Source of the DNA: Brevundimonas pondensis
Lineage (GTDB): Bacteria; Pseudomonadota; Alphaproteobacteria; Caulobacterales; Caulobacteraceae
Assembly: GCF_017487345.1 (NCBI RefSeq)
Contig: NZ_CP062006.1
Location: forward strand, 2,424,001 to 2,488,000
Direction: 5' to 3'
DNA: 64,000 nt
Position numbers and translations under genes: made by a program
Notes under the pieces: model-generated
The model's database searches: none
Seen by the model: only the letters and a program-made list of their open reading frames with translations
What the model was told of the DNA's origin: nothing
Shown: positions 35,858-45,407 of the stretch, one piece after another
Position numbering within the stretch: position 1 is the first letter of the stretch
Layout: the number at the start of each line of letters is the position of its first letter

Positions 35858-36742
35858 ATGGCTAACTCGACACTCGCGGTGATGTCGCCTGAACAGGGAC
35901 TGTCGCGCTATCTCACGGAAATCCGCAAGTTTCCGATGCTCACCAAGGACGAGGAGTTCATGCTCGCCAAGCGTTGGAGCGAGCACCAGGACCCCGAAGC
36001 GGCCCACCGCCTCGTCACCTCTCACCTTCGTCTCGTGGCCAAGATCGCCATGGGGTATCGCGGCTACGGCCTGCCGATCGGCGAAGTGATCTCAGAGGGC
36101 AACGTCGGCCTGATGCAGGCCGTCAAGAAATTCGATCCCGACAAGGGCTTCCGCCTGGCCACCTACGCCATGTGGTGGATTCGCGCGTCCATTCAGGAAT
36201 ACATCCTGCGTTCCTGGTCGCTCGTGAAGATGGGCACCACCGCCGCCCAGAAGAAGCTCTTCTTCAACCTGCGCAAGGCCAAGAGCCAGATCTCGGCCTT
36301 CGAGGAAGGCGACCTGCACCCCGAGCACCTCGCCGCCATCGCCACCAAGCTAGGGGTGACGGAAGAAGAAGTCACCAACATGAACCGCCGCCTCGGCGGC
36401 GACGCCTCGCTGAACGCGCCCCTTCGCGCCGACGGCGAAAGCGAGTGGCAGGACTGGTTGGCCGACGACGATGCAGTGTCCCAGGAAACGGCCCTGGCCG
36501 ACTCCGAGGAAAAGTCCATCCGCATGAGCCTGCTTGAAGAAGCCATGCAGGAACTGACCGACCGCGAGAAGCACATCCTCACGGAACGCCGCCTCAAGGA
36601 CGATCCGGTCACGCTGGAAGAACTGGCCAGCCAATACGGCGTCAGCCGTGAACGCGTGCGTCAGATCGAGGTCCGCGCCTTCGAGAAGCTGCAGAAGGCC
36701 ATGCGCGCCGCCGCCGAAGAACGGAACCTGGTCGACGCCTGA
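35858..36742 (+). CDS. rpoH: Heat-shock sigma factor RpoH (sigma-32)
   Basis: 294 residues. Directs RNA polymerase to heat-shock genes. Region 2 reads L-V-T-S-H-L-R-L-V-A-K-I-A, then G-L-M-Q-A-V-K-K-F-D-P-D-K-G-F-R and Y-A-M-W-W-I-R-A. The RpoH box Q-K-K-L-F-F-N-L-R (about residues 131-139), which separates sigma-32 from other sigma factors, is intact. Region 4 ends with Y-G-V-S-R-E-R-V-R-Q-I-E. GGAGGG lies 10 bases before ATG 35858. Control probably includes the structured leader and protein turnover by chaperones and proteases. Confidence 0.97.
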   Translation: MANSTLAVMSPEQGLSRYLTEIRKFPMLTKDEEFMLAKRWSEHQDPEAAHRLVTSHLRLVAKIAMGYRGYGLPIGEVISEGNVGLMQAVKKFDPDKGFRLATYAMWWIRASIQEYILRSWSLVKMGTTAAQKKLFFNLRKAKSQISAFEEGDLHPEHLAAIATKLGVTEEEVTNMNRRLGGDASLNAPLRADGESEWQDWLADDDAVSQETALADSEEKSIRMSLLEEAMQELTDREKHILTERRLKDDPVTLEELASQYGVSRERVRQIEVRAFEKLQKAMRAAAEERNLVDA

Positions 36743-36786
36743 TCGCGCTCAAGCAGCCGAAGGCGGTAGCGCAAAAAAGATGAGCC

Positions 36787-37593
36787 TCAGCCCGCCCGAG
36801 ACAGGCTCTCGGGCGAGGCCAGGGCCAGCACGGCCCCCACTGGCCCGGCCAGGGTCGCCTTGGTCGGCGCACCCGCCGCCAGATTCGTCTCCAGACCCGC
36901 CGCTGCAATGGCCAGCGAAGCGTCGCCGGTCTTGATGGCCAGGGCCTTCAGCGTCTCGGCCTGCTGCTTGATGGCCCGCACCGCCTGCATGGGATCAGTG
37001 TCGAACTGGGTCAGGGCCGAGGCCAGAATCCGCATCGCCTGATCCTTGACCGCCACCACGGCTTCCGCCGCCGACGCCGGCTTGTCCGCCTTGCGCTTGC
37101 CCGGCCCGGCGTAGTCGTCGGAGTTGAAGCGGCGGCGATCCGGGCCGATGTAGCCCACGGCCTCGACCCAGTCGCGCGGCTTGGTGGCCAGGTTCTCGAC
37201 CCGGCGGAACAGGTCGCCGCTGGTGAAGGGCTTCCTCAGAAACTCGTGCACGCCGGAATCTCGCGCGCCCTTGATAGTGCTGGCGGTGGCCTCGGCGGTG
37301 ACCATGATGATCGGCACGCGGCGGCAGGACAGGCTGGAGCGCCGGATACGTCGCGCCAGGGCTTCGCCGTCCAGCTTCGGCCCGGTCCGCTCGGTCAGGA
37401 TCAGACCCGGCTCCATCTCACGCGCCAGATCGATCACCCGCGCCTCGTCGCCCTCGACCGCGACATCGCGCGATCCAAAGCCTTTCAACAGGTCGGACAA
37501 CAGCCGCGCCGCGGCGGGATTGGGATCGACGATCAGCACCCGGCGCACGACCGGGGCGATCTTCTGCATCGTCTTGGCGTCTAAAGCGAACAA
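36787..37593 (-). CDS. Receiver-domain protein lacking the phospho-Asp
   Basis: 268 residues. The N-terminal domain (about 15-140) has the receiver fold: V-L-I-V-D-P-N (acidic pocket reduced to one Asp), L-I-L-T-E-R-T-G-P-K-L-D-G, P-I-I-M-V-T-A-E and the Lys in F-L-R-K-P-F-T. The residue that is normally phosphorylated is Glu 68, not Asp, and P-N follows where a second acidic residue is usual. Next comes a Y-I-G-P-D-R-R-R segment seen in alphaproteobacterial receiver proteins, then a helical Ala-rich domain of unknown function. No DNA-binding domain. It may signal without phosphorylation. Confidence 0.8.
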   Translation of the reverse strand: MFALDAKTMQKIAPVVRRVLIVDPNPAAARLLSDLLKGFGSRDVAVEGDEARVIDLAREMEPGLILTERTGPKLDGEALARRIRRSSLSCRRVPIIMVTAEATASTIKGARDSGVHEFLRKPFTSGDLFRRVENLATKPRDWVEAVGYIGPDRRRFNSDDYAGPGKRKADKPASAAEAVVAVKDQAMRILASALTQFDTDPMQAVRAIKQQAETLKALAIKTGDASLAIAAAGLETNLAAGAPTKATLAGPVGAVLALASPESLSRAG

Positions 37594-37637
37594 GGCTCGG
37601 CTCCATCTGGAACCGGGAAGGTAAACTCAGGGGGTTA

Positions 37638-37670
37638 AGGCGCGGTTTCCCTTATCGGGACGCCGCGCCT
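37638..37670 (-). terminator. Probable terminator of purA
   Basis: AGGCGCGG / CCGCGCCT (37638-37645 with 37663-37670) with an inner TCCC / GGGA, 51 bp past purA. The following bases are not T-rich. A second hairpin, GTTTCAAGG / CCTTGAAAC (37711-37733), spans the purA stop codon. Confidence 0.45.
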
Positions 37671-37720
37671 CTCAACCTCAACCCTGGAAGGGGTCGTGCA
37701 TCAGGCCCCTGTTTCAAGGC

Positions 37721-39016
37721 CTACCCTTGAAACGGGTCTCTCATAAGAATGGTGTCGTCCCGCTCGGGGCTGGTCGACAGCAGGGCCACCGGCGCCCCGA
37801 TCAGCTCCTCGATCCGGCGCACGTATTTCAGCGCGTGGGCGTTCAGGTCCTTGAAGGTCCGCACGCCGCCCGTGCTCTCGCTCCAGCCTTCCAGCTCCTC
37901 GAACACCGGCTCGGCCGAAGCCTGATCCTTCAGGCTCGACGGCAGGTAATCCAGCACCTCGCCGTTGATGCGATAGCCGACGCAAATCTTCAGCGTCTTC
38001 AGGCCGTCCAGCACGTCCAGCTTGGTCAGGGCGATGCCGTCGATGCCGTTGATCGCCACCGACTGACGCACCAGCACGGCGTCGAACCAGCCGCAGCGAC
38101 GCGCCCGGCCCGTATTGACGCCGACCTCGCGGCCCACGACCGCCAGATGCTCGCCGACCTCGTCATTCAGCTCGCAGGCGAAGGGGCCCTCGCCCACGCG
38201 CGTCGTATAGGCCTTCACAATGCCCAGCACATAGCCGACGCCGCGCGGCCCGATGCCCGAACCCGCCGCCGCCTGTCCGGCCACGGTGTTGGAGCTGGTG
38301 ACATAGGGATAGGTGCCGTGGTCCACGTCCAGGAAGGCGCCCTGCGCCCCCTCGAACAGCACGCGCTTGCCCTCTTTCTGGGCCTGGTCCAGCACGCGCC
38401 AGGCCGGCTTCACATAGGGCAGGATCTTCGGCGCGATCTCCAGCAGTTGCGCCAGCAGGGCCGTCGGGTCGATCGGCTCCAGCCCCAGACCGGCGCGTAA
38501 GGGATCGTGGTGCGAGCGCAGGCGATCGATCTTGATTTTCAGATCGTCTTCGTTGGCCAGGTCGCAGACGCGGATGGCGCGACGGCCCACCTTGTCCTCA
38601 TAGGCCGGGCCGATGCCCCGGCCGGTCGTGCCGATCTTGGCGCCCGGCGCGCTGGCGGCGGCCTCGCGCGCCACGTCCAGCGCCGGATGGATCGGCAGGA
38701 TCAGGCAGGCGTTGTCGGCGATGGTCAGGATGTCGGGGGTGATGGCCACGCCCTGGGCCTGGATCTTCTCGATCTCGCCGACCAGGTGCCAAGGGTCCAC
38801 CACCACGCCGTTGCCGATGATCGAGGGCTTGCCCTGCACCACGCCCGACGGCAGCAGCGCCAGCTTGTAGACCTTGCCGTCGACGACCAGGGTATGGCCC
38901 GCGTTATGGCCGCCCTGGAAGCGCACCACCATGTCGGCGCGATTGGACAGCCAGTCCACAATCTTGCCCTTGCCCTCGTCGCCCCATTGGGCGCCGACTA
39001 CCGCGACGTTCGCCAA
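37721..39016 (-). CDS. purA: Adenylosuccinate synthetase
   Basis: 431 residues, standard size. Joins IMP and aspartate with GTP; PurB then releases AMP. The GTP-binding loop [11 protein letters not shown] (residues 7-17) carries the catalytic Asp, followed by G-G-H-N-A-G-H-T (about 37-44, catalytic His), and [11 protein letters not shown] and [10 protein letters not shown] near the middle. Complete. It has no pur neighbour, so control is probably separate from purCS. Confidence 0.97.
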   Translation of the reverse strand: MANVAVVGAQWGDEGKGKIVDWLSNRADMVVRFQGGHNAGHTLVVDGKVYKLALLPSGVVQGKPSIIGNGVVVDPWHLVGEIEKIQAQGVAITPDILTIADNACLILPIHPALDVAREAAASAPGAKIGTTGRGIGPAYEDKVGRRAIRVCDLANEDDLKIKIDRLRSHHDPLRAGLGLEPIDPTALLAQLLEIAPKILPYVKPAWRVLDQAQKEGKRVLFEGAQGAFLDVDHGTYPYVTSSNTVAGQAAAGSGIGPRGVGYVLGIVKAYTTRVGEGPFACELNDEVGEHLAVVGREVGVNTGRARRCGWFDAVLVRQSVAINGIDGIALTKLDVLDGLKTLKICVGYRINGEVLDYLPSSLKDQASAEPVFEELEGWSESTGGVRTFKDLNAHALKYVRRIEELIGAPVALLSTSPERDDTILMRDPFQG

Positions 39017-39094
39017 GATCGTTTCTCCGCAATCCAGAATGCGGTGGGAGCCTATACCCCCTGAATCGTCCGGAGTCGCCCCGAACGCGCAGAA

Positions 39095-40255
39095 TTATCC
39101 GGCCAGTTCACTGACCGCCGTCTGGAACGCCCATTCCAGCCACGGCGTTGCACCCACCACGTCCGCTGTCTCGACCGTGCAGCCGCACCACAGACGCAGG
39201 CCCGGCGGCGCATAACGGTGCGGCTCCATGTCATAAACCGCGCCCTCGGTCTCCAGCAAAGCCTTGAACCGCTTCACAAAGGCCTTCTGCCCCGCCTCGT
39301 CCATCGCCGCGATGCGCGGATCGGTGAACTGCAGGCAGACCGAGGTGGTCGAACGGATTTCGGGCCGATCCGGCAGGAAAGCGACCCAGTCCGTCCGCTC
39401 CACCCATTCCGCCAGGGCCGCATAATTCCGCTCCGTGCGCCGGATCAATTCGGGCAAGCCGCCCGCGCCCCTGGCCCACTCCAGGGCGTCGATCCAGTCC
39501 TCGATGGTCAGGATGGAGAAGGTGTTGATCACCACCCCGTCCGCCAAGGTCCGGTCAAAGCCGGTCTTGTCGGTCAGGCGCAGCACCTTGGGGATCGACC
39601 GCTCGGGCCGATAGCTGTCCAGCCGCGCCACGGCGCGCGGCGACAGCACCATGACGCCGATGCCCGCCTCGCCGCCCAGCGCCTTCTGGAAGCTGAAGGT
39701 GGTCACATCCAGCTTGTCCCACGGCAGGTCCATTGCAAAGGCCGCCGAGGTCGCGTCGCAGATGATCAGACCCTCGCGGTCGTCGGCGACCCAATCGGCG
39801 TTATCCACCCGCACGCCCGAGGTCGTGCCGTTCCACGGAAACACCACGTCCTTCTTGGGATCGACCTGCGTCATGTCCGGCAACTCGCCCCAGGGCGCCG
39901 TCAGCACCTCGGGCTCCAGATTCAGATGGTCGCGCACATCCGTCGCCCAGACCTGGCCGAAGTTCTCATAGGCCACGACCTGCACCGGCCGCTCGCCCAG
40001 CATCCCCCACAGCGCCGCCTCGACCGCGCCCGTGTCCGATCCCGGCGTATAGAGCAGCACATAGTCTTCCGGCGGGCTCAGCACCTCGCGCGTCAGCTGC
40101 AAGCCATAAGCGAACCGTTCCACCACCTCCGGCGCGCGAATGCCCCGTCCCAGCAGATTGGTCGGCAGCCCCGCCAGCGACCACCCCGGACGCTTGGCCG
40201 TCGGACCGGCGGAGAACCACGGGCGAGCAGGCTTGGCGTCAGGCTTGGCAGTCAT
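39095..40255 (-). CDS. serC: Phosphoserine aminotransferase
   Basis: 386 residues, PLP enzyme of the alphaproteobacterial/archaeal-type SerC (TIGR01365). Transfers the amino group of glutamate to 3-phosphohydroxypyruvate in serine synthesis. Starts K-P-A-R-P-W-F-S-A-G-P-T-A-K-R-P-G-W. The PLP Lys is in T-F-S-F-Q-K-A-L-G-G-E-A-G (about residue 196), and C-D-A-T-S-A-A-F shows the PLP-pairing Asp. serA, usually its partner, is not in the window. It starts 38 bp after the DnaJ-like gene on the same strand. Confidence 0.92.
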   Translation of the reverse strand: MTAKPDAKPARPWFSAGPTAKRPGWSLAGLPTNLLGRGIRAPEVVERFAYGLQLTREVLSPPEDYVLLYTPGSDTGAVEAALWGMLGERPVQVVAYENFGQVWATDVRDHLNLEPEVLTAPWGELPDMTQVDPKKDVVFPWNGTTSGVRVDNADWVADDREGLIICDATSAAFAMDLPWDKLDVTTFSFQKALGGEAGIGVMVLSPRAVARLDSYRPERSIPKVLRLTDKTGFDRTLADGVVINTFSILTIEDWIDALEWARGAGGLPELIRRTERNYAALAEWVERTDWVAFLPDRPEIRSTTSVCLQFTDPRIAAMDEAGQKAFVKRFKALLETEGAVYDMEPHRYAPPGLRLWCGCTVETADVVGATPWLEWAFQTAVSELAG

Positions 40256-40292
40256 AGGCGTCGTTCCTCGGGGAGAAGGATAGAAGGTCGGC

Positions 40293-41198
40293 TCAACGTC
40301 CGGGCTTGTAGGGGCGCTTCTCGCGCCATTCGGTCGCGAACCGGATTAGCTCGTCGTCCGGCGTTTCCGGCAGGGTCACCGCCAGCTTGGCCAGCAGGTC
40401 GCCGCGCTTGCCGCCGGCATAGGCGCCCCTCCCCTTGAGCCGCAGCACCTTGCCGCTGTTCGAGCCCTTGGGGATGGTCATCATCACCGCGCCTTCGGGC
40501 GTCGGCACCTGGATCTTGCCGCCCAGCACCGCATCGGGCACCGACACCGGCAGGTCCATCGTCAGGTCCGCCCCGTCGCGTTTGAACACCGGGTGCGGCG
40601 CGATCTTCAGCTCGATCAGGGCGTCGCCCGCCTGACCGCCGCGTCCCGGCGCGCCCTGGCCCTTCAGCCGGATCGTCTGCCCGTCCGACGCCCCCTTGGG
40701 AATGACCACGTCCAGCATCCGTCCGTCCGAGAACTGGATGCGGCGCGTCGTCCCGGCGATGGAGTCTTCCAGACTGATGTCCAGCGTCGCCCGCACGTCC
40801 TGGCCCTTGCCGCCGCCGAAACCGCCGCGACCCGCCGTGCGCCCGCCGCCGCCAAAGGCGCCGAACAGCTCTTCCAGATCGATATCCTCGAAGCCGCCGC
40901 GTCCGCCCGAACCGCCGAACCCGCCAAAACCGCCCGAGCGACCGCCGCCCCCCGGCGGCGCGCGAAACTGCTCACGCCCGTCAGCGTCGATCTCGCCGCG
41001 ATCATACTTGGCCCGCTTCTCGGCGTCGCCCAGCAGGTCAAAGGCGGCGGTGATGCGCTTGAACCGCTCCTCGGCGGCCTTGTCGCCCGGGTTCTTGTCC
41101 GGATGCAGTTCCTTGGCCAGCTTGCGGAACGCCTTCTTGATCTCGTCCGCGCTCGCGCCTCTGGCAACGCCCAGTTCCTTGTAGGGATCGCCAGCCAC
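40293..41198 (-). CDS. DnaJ-family (CbpA-like) co-chaperone
   Basis: 301 residues. J domain at 1-70 with the essential H-P-D in E-L-H-P-D-K-N. A Gly/Phe-rich region follows (about 78-128: [11 protein letters not shown]). The zinc-finger domain of true DnaJ is missing; residues 130-295 are the two substrate-binding beta domains ([33 protein letters not shown]). This is the type II layout of CbpA/DjlA-like partners that stimulate DnaK. Possibly in one transcript with serC. Confidence 0.9.
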   Translation of the reverse strand: MAGDPYKELGVARGASADEIKKAFRKLAKELHPDKNPGDKAAEERFKRITAAFDLLGDAEKRAKYDRGEIDADGREQFRAPPGGGGRSGGFGGFGGSGGRGGFEDIDLEELFGAFGGGGRTAGRGGFGGGKGQDVRATLDISLEDSIAGTTRRIQFSDGRMLDVVIPKGASDGQTIRLKGQGAPGRGGQAGDALIELKIAPHPVFKRDGADLTMDLPVSVPDAVLGGKIQVPTPEGAVMMTIPKGSNSGKVLRLKGRGAYAGGKRGDLLAKLAVTLPETPDDELIRFATEWREKRPYKPGR

Positions 41199-41279
41199 GT
41201 TCGCTTCACTCCGAGATCAGAAAAAGACCAGAGCGTCAGTTAAGCCATGCGCCCCCCCGCTGGAAGGGGTTGATATGGT

Positions 41280-44200
41280 TTAGACTAGGCGTGCGACCGC
41301 CTCCGTCCCCCAGCCATAGCCATCCCCCCACTGCGCCACGGCGAACCGCGCGCCCTCGCCAACGCCGCCGGGCCAGTCCGCCGCCATCTGCGCCACCGAA
41401 TAGACGGTCTCCAGCCCCTCGACCTCCCAAGCCCGTTTCTCGACCGCACCGTCCAGAACACGCACCCGGAATTGGCGCGGATCGACTTCGGCCTGCTCCA
41501 CGTCCCAGCCCTCGCCGTGCACCCGCACACGCGGCGTCCAGGAGATCAGCCTGCCACCCGTCGCTGCGAGCACCCGCAGCCGCGCTGGCCGCCAGGGCCG
41601 CACCGCTCGACCACGCCAGACGAAATCGACCTCGGCAGAACCGCTCCCGCCCGGCGGCGCGCCTGCAGTACCGGCCCGCCAGACCCGAGACAGCCCCCGT
41701 TCAGCCGCCGCTACGTCCGCGCGCGGCATGTCCCGTTCCAGAAACACCAGAACCGCGCCGGCTGCCGCGCCCGCCGCCGTCGCCGCCTCGCTTCCCTGCT
41801 GTCCCCGCAACAAGCCCGTCAACCGCCAGACGCCGCCTCCCATGAGCTCCGCCCGGCGATACTGCACCAGCTCCCATCCCGCCGCCGTCTCCAGCACCAG
41901 GCTGTTCCCGCCCCCCAGAACCCCTTTCGGCTCCAGACTTTCCGGCGCCCGTCCTTCGATGCGCGTCATTATGGCGTTGGCTTCGTCCCAGCGCGCGACC
42001 ACGCCCCGCCCGATCGGTTCGGTCAGCACCCCGACCGTCGCGGACCGTTCCACCATGGCGCGCGGCGTCAGAACCGCTGCATTCTCCCCTCCATGCACCA
42101 CCATCGGCGTCCAGGGGTCGGCGGCGACCGCCACCACCGGCCGCACGTCCTCCTCAGCCCCGGGCAGAGGCGGCAGATCCAGCAACCTCAGGAAGGGTGC
42201 GCCGATCACCGCTGGACCGTCCCCCGGCCGCCAGTCCGTCGGCGCCTCGTCGGCCCGCACGACCACCACCGGCTCCAGCACCGCCGACGGCTGCTCATCC
42301 ACGTCCAGTCGCGTCACGCGCCAGTCGCCGGCCCGGCCTTCCACCCGGACGATCTCGCCCGGCTCCAGCCGCAGCGCCTCCAGCGGCCCCAGTCTCACCG
42401 TCAGCCGATCCGTCTCGCCCCCCGTCGTCGCCAGCGTCCGCCGCGCCAGCGCCCCGGCCACGCCCGCCCCGCACACGGCGGGAAGCTCCAGATCAACTCC
42501 GCCACCGTCGCCCGCGCCGCGCACCACCACCGACCCGGTCTGATAATCCGCCGCCTCGTCGATAAACCGCACCCGCGCCGCGCCCGGCCTCGGCTCCAGC
42601 GACCGATCCGCCACGACGCTCGCACCCTCGTCCGGCAGGGCCAGCGCCGCCGCCATCAGCGTCAGCCCCGCAGCCATCTCGCCCAGCACGGCGATCCGCC
42701 CGCCGCGCTCGGCCGCCGTCGCGCCCAGCCCCGCCAGCAGCGGCTCCAGCGCGTCGCGCGTCCGCATCGGCCGGTCAATCACATAGCCGGCGATCTCACC
42801 GTCCAGCGCCCCGATCTCGAACGCCTCCTCCTCCAACCCGCCGCGCTTCAACAGGGCCGCGACCATATCCGCCGCCTCGCCGCCCATCCGCCCGTTCAGC
42901 CAGTGTCCGGCCCGCCACGCCCCGGCGTCGGCCCAGACCTCGCCCCGCGCCGGAAAGGCCGGAAACGGCCGCGCGTCCCAGCACCAGGCGTCCGCCCCCT
43001 CGACCATCCGCCCGCCATAGACGCTCGACACCGGATTGTTCTGCACATCCTCGAAATGCGTCAGCACCGCCTCCAGCGCCCGCCGCTGCATCCGGTCGTC
43101 GCGCGCCCCGCTCGAGTACGGCGGCAGGGCGTTCTCCGAACTCTTGGGGTCCTGGAACAGGTTGGGCGCATTGCCGCCCCGGTCCACCGCCGCACAGCCG
43201 AACTCGGTCAGCCGGATCGGTTTCATTCCTGGAACCCAGGGCGTCGGCATCGACGACCGCGCGCCCGCGACCCGCTCATGATGCGGGTTCGACCACCACC
43301 CCTTCAGGTCCTTGGGTCGATACAGCCAGTCCTCGCCGTGCGCCCCATCGACGATGGGCGTGCGCACCTGCGCCGTCCGATCCGCGGCGCTCGCATAATG
43401 CCAGTCAAAATGCTCGCCGCCCGCCACCTGCGCCGCCAGATAGGCCGGATCAGACGCCCCCTCGAACGCCGCTGCATCCAGCCCGCCATCGCCCGCCCGC
43501 CAGTCACCCAGCGGCGGATACCAGTCGACGCCGACGTAATCGATGTTCGGATCGGCCCACAAAGGGTCCAGATGAAACCGGACCTCGCCGTCCTTGTGGA
43601 ACCCGAAATACTCCGACCAGTCGGCGGCGTAGCTCAGCTTCACCTCAGCCCCGACAATGGCCCGACACTCCGCCGCCAGAGCCCGGAACTGCGCCACAGC
43701 CGGAAAACCGCTGCCCGCATCGCGCGTCCCCGTCAGCCCCCGCATCTCCGAGCCGATCAGCAGGCCGTCCGCCCCCTCCTCCGCCGCCATCCGCGCATAG
43801 TGCAGCGCCAGCCGCCTCAGCCCCCAGCCCTCCGCCGTCCCGAACAGGGCGGCGACCTCAGCCGCCGCCCCCGCGCCGTCCGTTCCCGCCACGCGCCCGC
43901 GCCACGGATAGCCAGGGCAGTCCATGAAGACGAAGGGATACAGCGTCACCTCCAGCCCCCGCGCCTTCAGGCTGCGGATCGCCTGGCGCACGCTCTCGTC
44001 CGACGGCGTCCCGCCATAGGCCGGCCCGCCGTCCACCTGGGACACCAGATGCGCCTCATGCCGCTCCAGCCCCGCCACGCTCCAGGCCAGCGGCTTCGTG
44101 ACCTTGTCGCGCCGGTCCACGCCGGGCCGGATGCGGCAATGCCCCGCCCGCATATCGTCGCCGAACCAGCCGACGATCAGGCTCACCCGCTTTAGGTTCG

Positions 44201-44963
44201 GCGCCTGGACCATCAGGTGATCCAGCGACACCTCAATGTCGGCCCGCCCCTCCGCATTGTTGACGTTCTCGGCCGTGCTCTTCGTCAGCCCCTCGCGGCG
44301 CATCACCGCTTCCGTCGCCAGACAGAACTCCCCCGCGCCGGGGATCAGACAGACCCCTTCCAGACGGTCCTCCAGCCGCCGCTCGGCGCCCTTCGGCCGA
44401 CGAAACACCTCAAACGCCAGCTGCGGCGCCCGATTGCCGAACGGCCCCAGCGGCAGGTCCTCGAACACTACATAGGCCGTGCCCCGGAACGCCGACGCCG
44501 CCCCTTCGACCGCCTCCATCAACGGATCGGGCGTCTGATCCGCCGCGCCGCGATGCACCCGCATCGTGACCCCGGTCAGGTCCAGCGGCTGACCGTCGGC
44601 CCAGACACGGCCGACCCCGTCGATCGCGCCTTCGCCCAGCCCCATGGCGAAGCTCAGCGAGTATTCGTACTCGACCGTCTTCGGCCCGCCCTTGCCGCCC
44701 GACCGCTTGTGCTTGGTCTCCAGAAACCGCGCAGCCCAGATCACCTGACCCACCACGCGCGCCCGCCCGAACACACAGGCCATCGGCGCCCCGTCCGCCG
44801 ACGACTGCAGGCTCAAGCCTTCCAGCCGCGGCCCCTTCTGCCGCGCCGGCGACAGGCTGGCGATCACGCGATTGTCGATCGCCCGCCCGATCGTCGCGCC
44901 GACAAAGGCGCCCACCGGCCCGCCGATGGACCCGCCGACCGTCGTCAGAACCACCTGCGCCAT
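41280..44963 (-). CDS. GTA ORFg15: baseplate/tail megatron protein
   Basis: 1227 residues, uninterrupted. The GTA host-specificity protein that forms the hub and tip of the tail. N-terminal part begins M-A-Q-V-V-L-T-T-V-G-G-S-I-G-G-P-V-G, typical of phage tail hub proteins. Residues about 420-720 hold a TIM-barrel glycoside-hydrolase-like domain (L-L-I-G-S-E-M-R-G-L, Y-V-G-V-D-W-Y-P-P-L, R-L-T-E-F-G-C-A-A) that in other GTAs may act on the cell wall or capsule. The C-terminal third is a phage-tail and receptor-binding region (Rcc01698-like). Stop 41280, with ORFg14 ending directly before the start. Confidence 0.93.
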   Translation of the reverse strand: MAQVVLTTVGGSIGGPVGAFVGATIGRAIDNRVIASLSPARQKGPRLEGLSLQSSADGAPMACVFGRARVVGQVIWAARFLETKHKRSGGKGGPKTVEYEYSLSFAMGLGEGAIDGVGRVWADGQPLDLTGVTMRVHRGAADQTPDPLMEAVEGAASAFRGTAYVVFEDLPLGPFGNRAPQLAFEVFRRPKGAERRLEDRLEGVCLIPGAGEFCLATEAVMRREGLTKSTAENVNNAEGRADIEVSLDHLMVQAPNLKRVSLIVGWFGDDMRAGHCRIRPGVDRRDKVTKPLAWSVAGLERHEAHLVSQVDGGPAYGGTPSDESVRQAIRSLKARGLEVTLYPFVFMDCPGYPWRGRVAGTDGAGAAAEVAALFGTAEGWGLRRLALHYARMAAEEGADGLLIGSEMRGLTGTRDAGSGFPAVAQFRALAAECRAIVGAEVKLSYAADWSEYFGFHKDGEVRFHLDPLWADPNIDYVGVDWYPPLGDWRAGDGGLDAAAFEGASDPAYLAAQVAGGEHFDWHYASAADRTAQVRTPIVDGAHGEDWLYRPKDLKGWWSNPHHERVAGARSSMPTPWVPGMKPIRLTEFGCAAVDRGGNAPNLFQDPKSSENALPPYSSGARDDRMQRRALEAVLTHFEDVQNNPVSSVYGGRMVEGADAWCWDARPFPAFPARGEVWADAGAWRAGHWLNGRMGGEAADMVAALLKRGGLEEEAFEIGALDGEIAGYVIDRPMRTRDALEPLLAGLGATAAERGGRIAVLGEMAAGLTLMAAALALPDEGASVVADRSLEPRPGAARVRFIDEAADYQTGSVVVRGAGDGGGVDLELPAVCGAGVAGALARRTLATTGGETDRLTVRLGPLEALRLEPGEIVRVEGRAGDWRVTRLDVDEQPSAVLEPVVVVRADEAPTDWRPGDGPAVIGAPFLRLLDLPPLPGAEEDVRPVVAVAADPWTPMVVHGGENAAVLTPRAMVERSATVGVLTEPIGRGVVARWDEANAIMTRIEGRAPESLEPKGVLGGGNSLVLETAAGWELVQYRRAELMGGGVWRLTGLLRGQQGSEAATAAGAAAGAVLVFLERDMPRADVAAAERGLSRVWRAGTAGAPPGGSGSAEVDFVWRGRAVRPWRPARLRVLAATGGRLISWTPRVRVHGEGWDVEQAEVDPRQFRVRVLDGAVEKRAWEVEGLETVYSVAQMAADWPGGVGEGARFAVAQWGDGYGWGTEAVARLV

Positions 44964-45407
44964 CTATGTCTCCTTCATCACCGGCCAGCGGAAGGCCGCG
45001 GCCAGTCTTCGCCGCCACCACGGCCCCATCCAGCTCTCGACCACCGACCGCCCCCAATAGGCGTGGATCATCCTCCACTCCGGGCCGTCATGGGCCGACA
45101 GGATGGCGCAGTGCTTGACCGGACAGCCCGCGCTCATGCGGAACAGCAACACATCCCCCGCCTGGGCCGTCGTCAGCGGAATCTCGACCAGCCGCCGCCT
45201 TGCCGCCTGCAACAGCATCTCCTCGCCCCCGACCTCGGCCCAGTCGGCGCGATAGGCGGGCGGCGCCTCGGGCTCCTCGCCCACCAGCTCGCGCCACACC
45301 CCGCGCACCAGGCCAAGACAGTCCGCCCCCTCGCCCTTCACGCTGGCTTGATGCCGATAGGGCGTCCCCAGCCATCCGCGCGCGGCGGCCACCACATCCC
45401 CCCTCAT
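44964..45407 (-). CDS. GTA ORFg14: NlpC/P60 cell-wall peptidase
   Basis: 147 residues, intact. Papain-like peptidoglycan hydrolase of the tail tip: W-L-G-T-P-Y-R-H-Q, catalytic Cys in G-A-D-C-L-G-L-V (about residue 29), His in V-K-H-C-A-I-L, and M-I-H-A-Y-W-G-R. It probably opens the wall during DNA delivery. Its ATG overlaps the last codon of the broken ORFg13 frame (ATGA at 45404-45407), evidence that ORFg13 once extended this far. Confidence 0.92.
   Translation of the reverse strand: MRGDVVAAARGWLGTPYRHQASVKGEGADCLGLVRGVWRELVGEEPEAPPAYRADWAEVGGEEMLLQAARRRLVEIPLTTAQAGDVLLFRMSAGCPVKHCAILSAHDGPEWRMIHAYWGRSVVESWMGPWWRRRLAAAFRWPVMKET

Noticed and set aside
35650..35865. 71-codon frame before rpoH
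   Set aside because: No ribosome-binding site or family match, and it covers the structured leader.
40256..40292. serC-type riboswitch before serC
   Set aside because: Only 37 bases separate serC from the preceding gene, and no paired elements are visible.
41472..44195. 907-codon open frame on the plus strand
   Set aside because: Antisense to GTA ORFg15; Arg/Pro/His-rich composition and no motifs. It is a by-product of high third-position GC.
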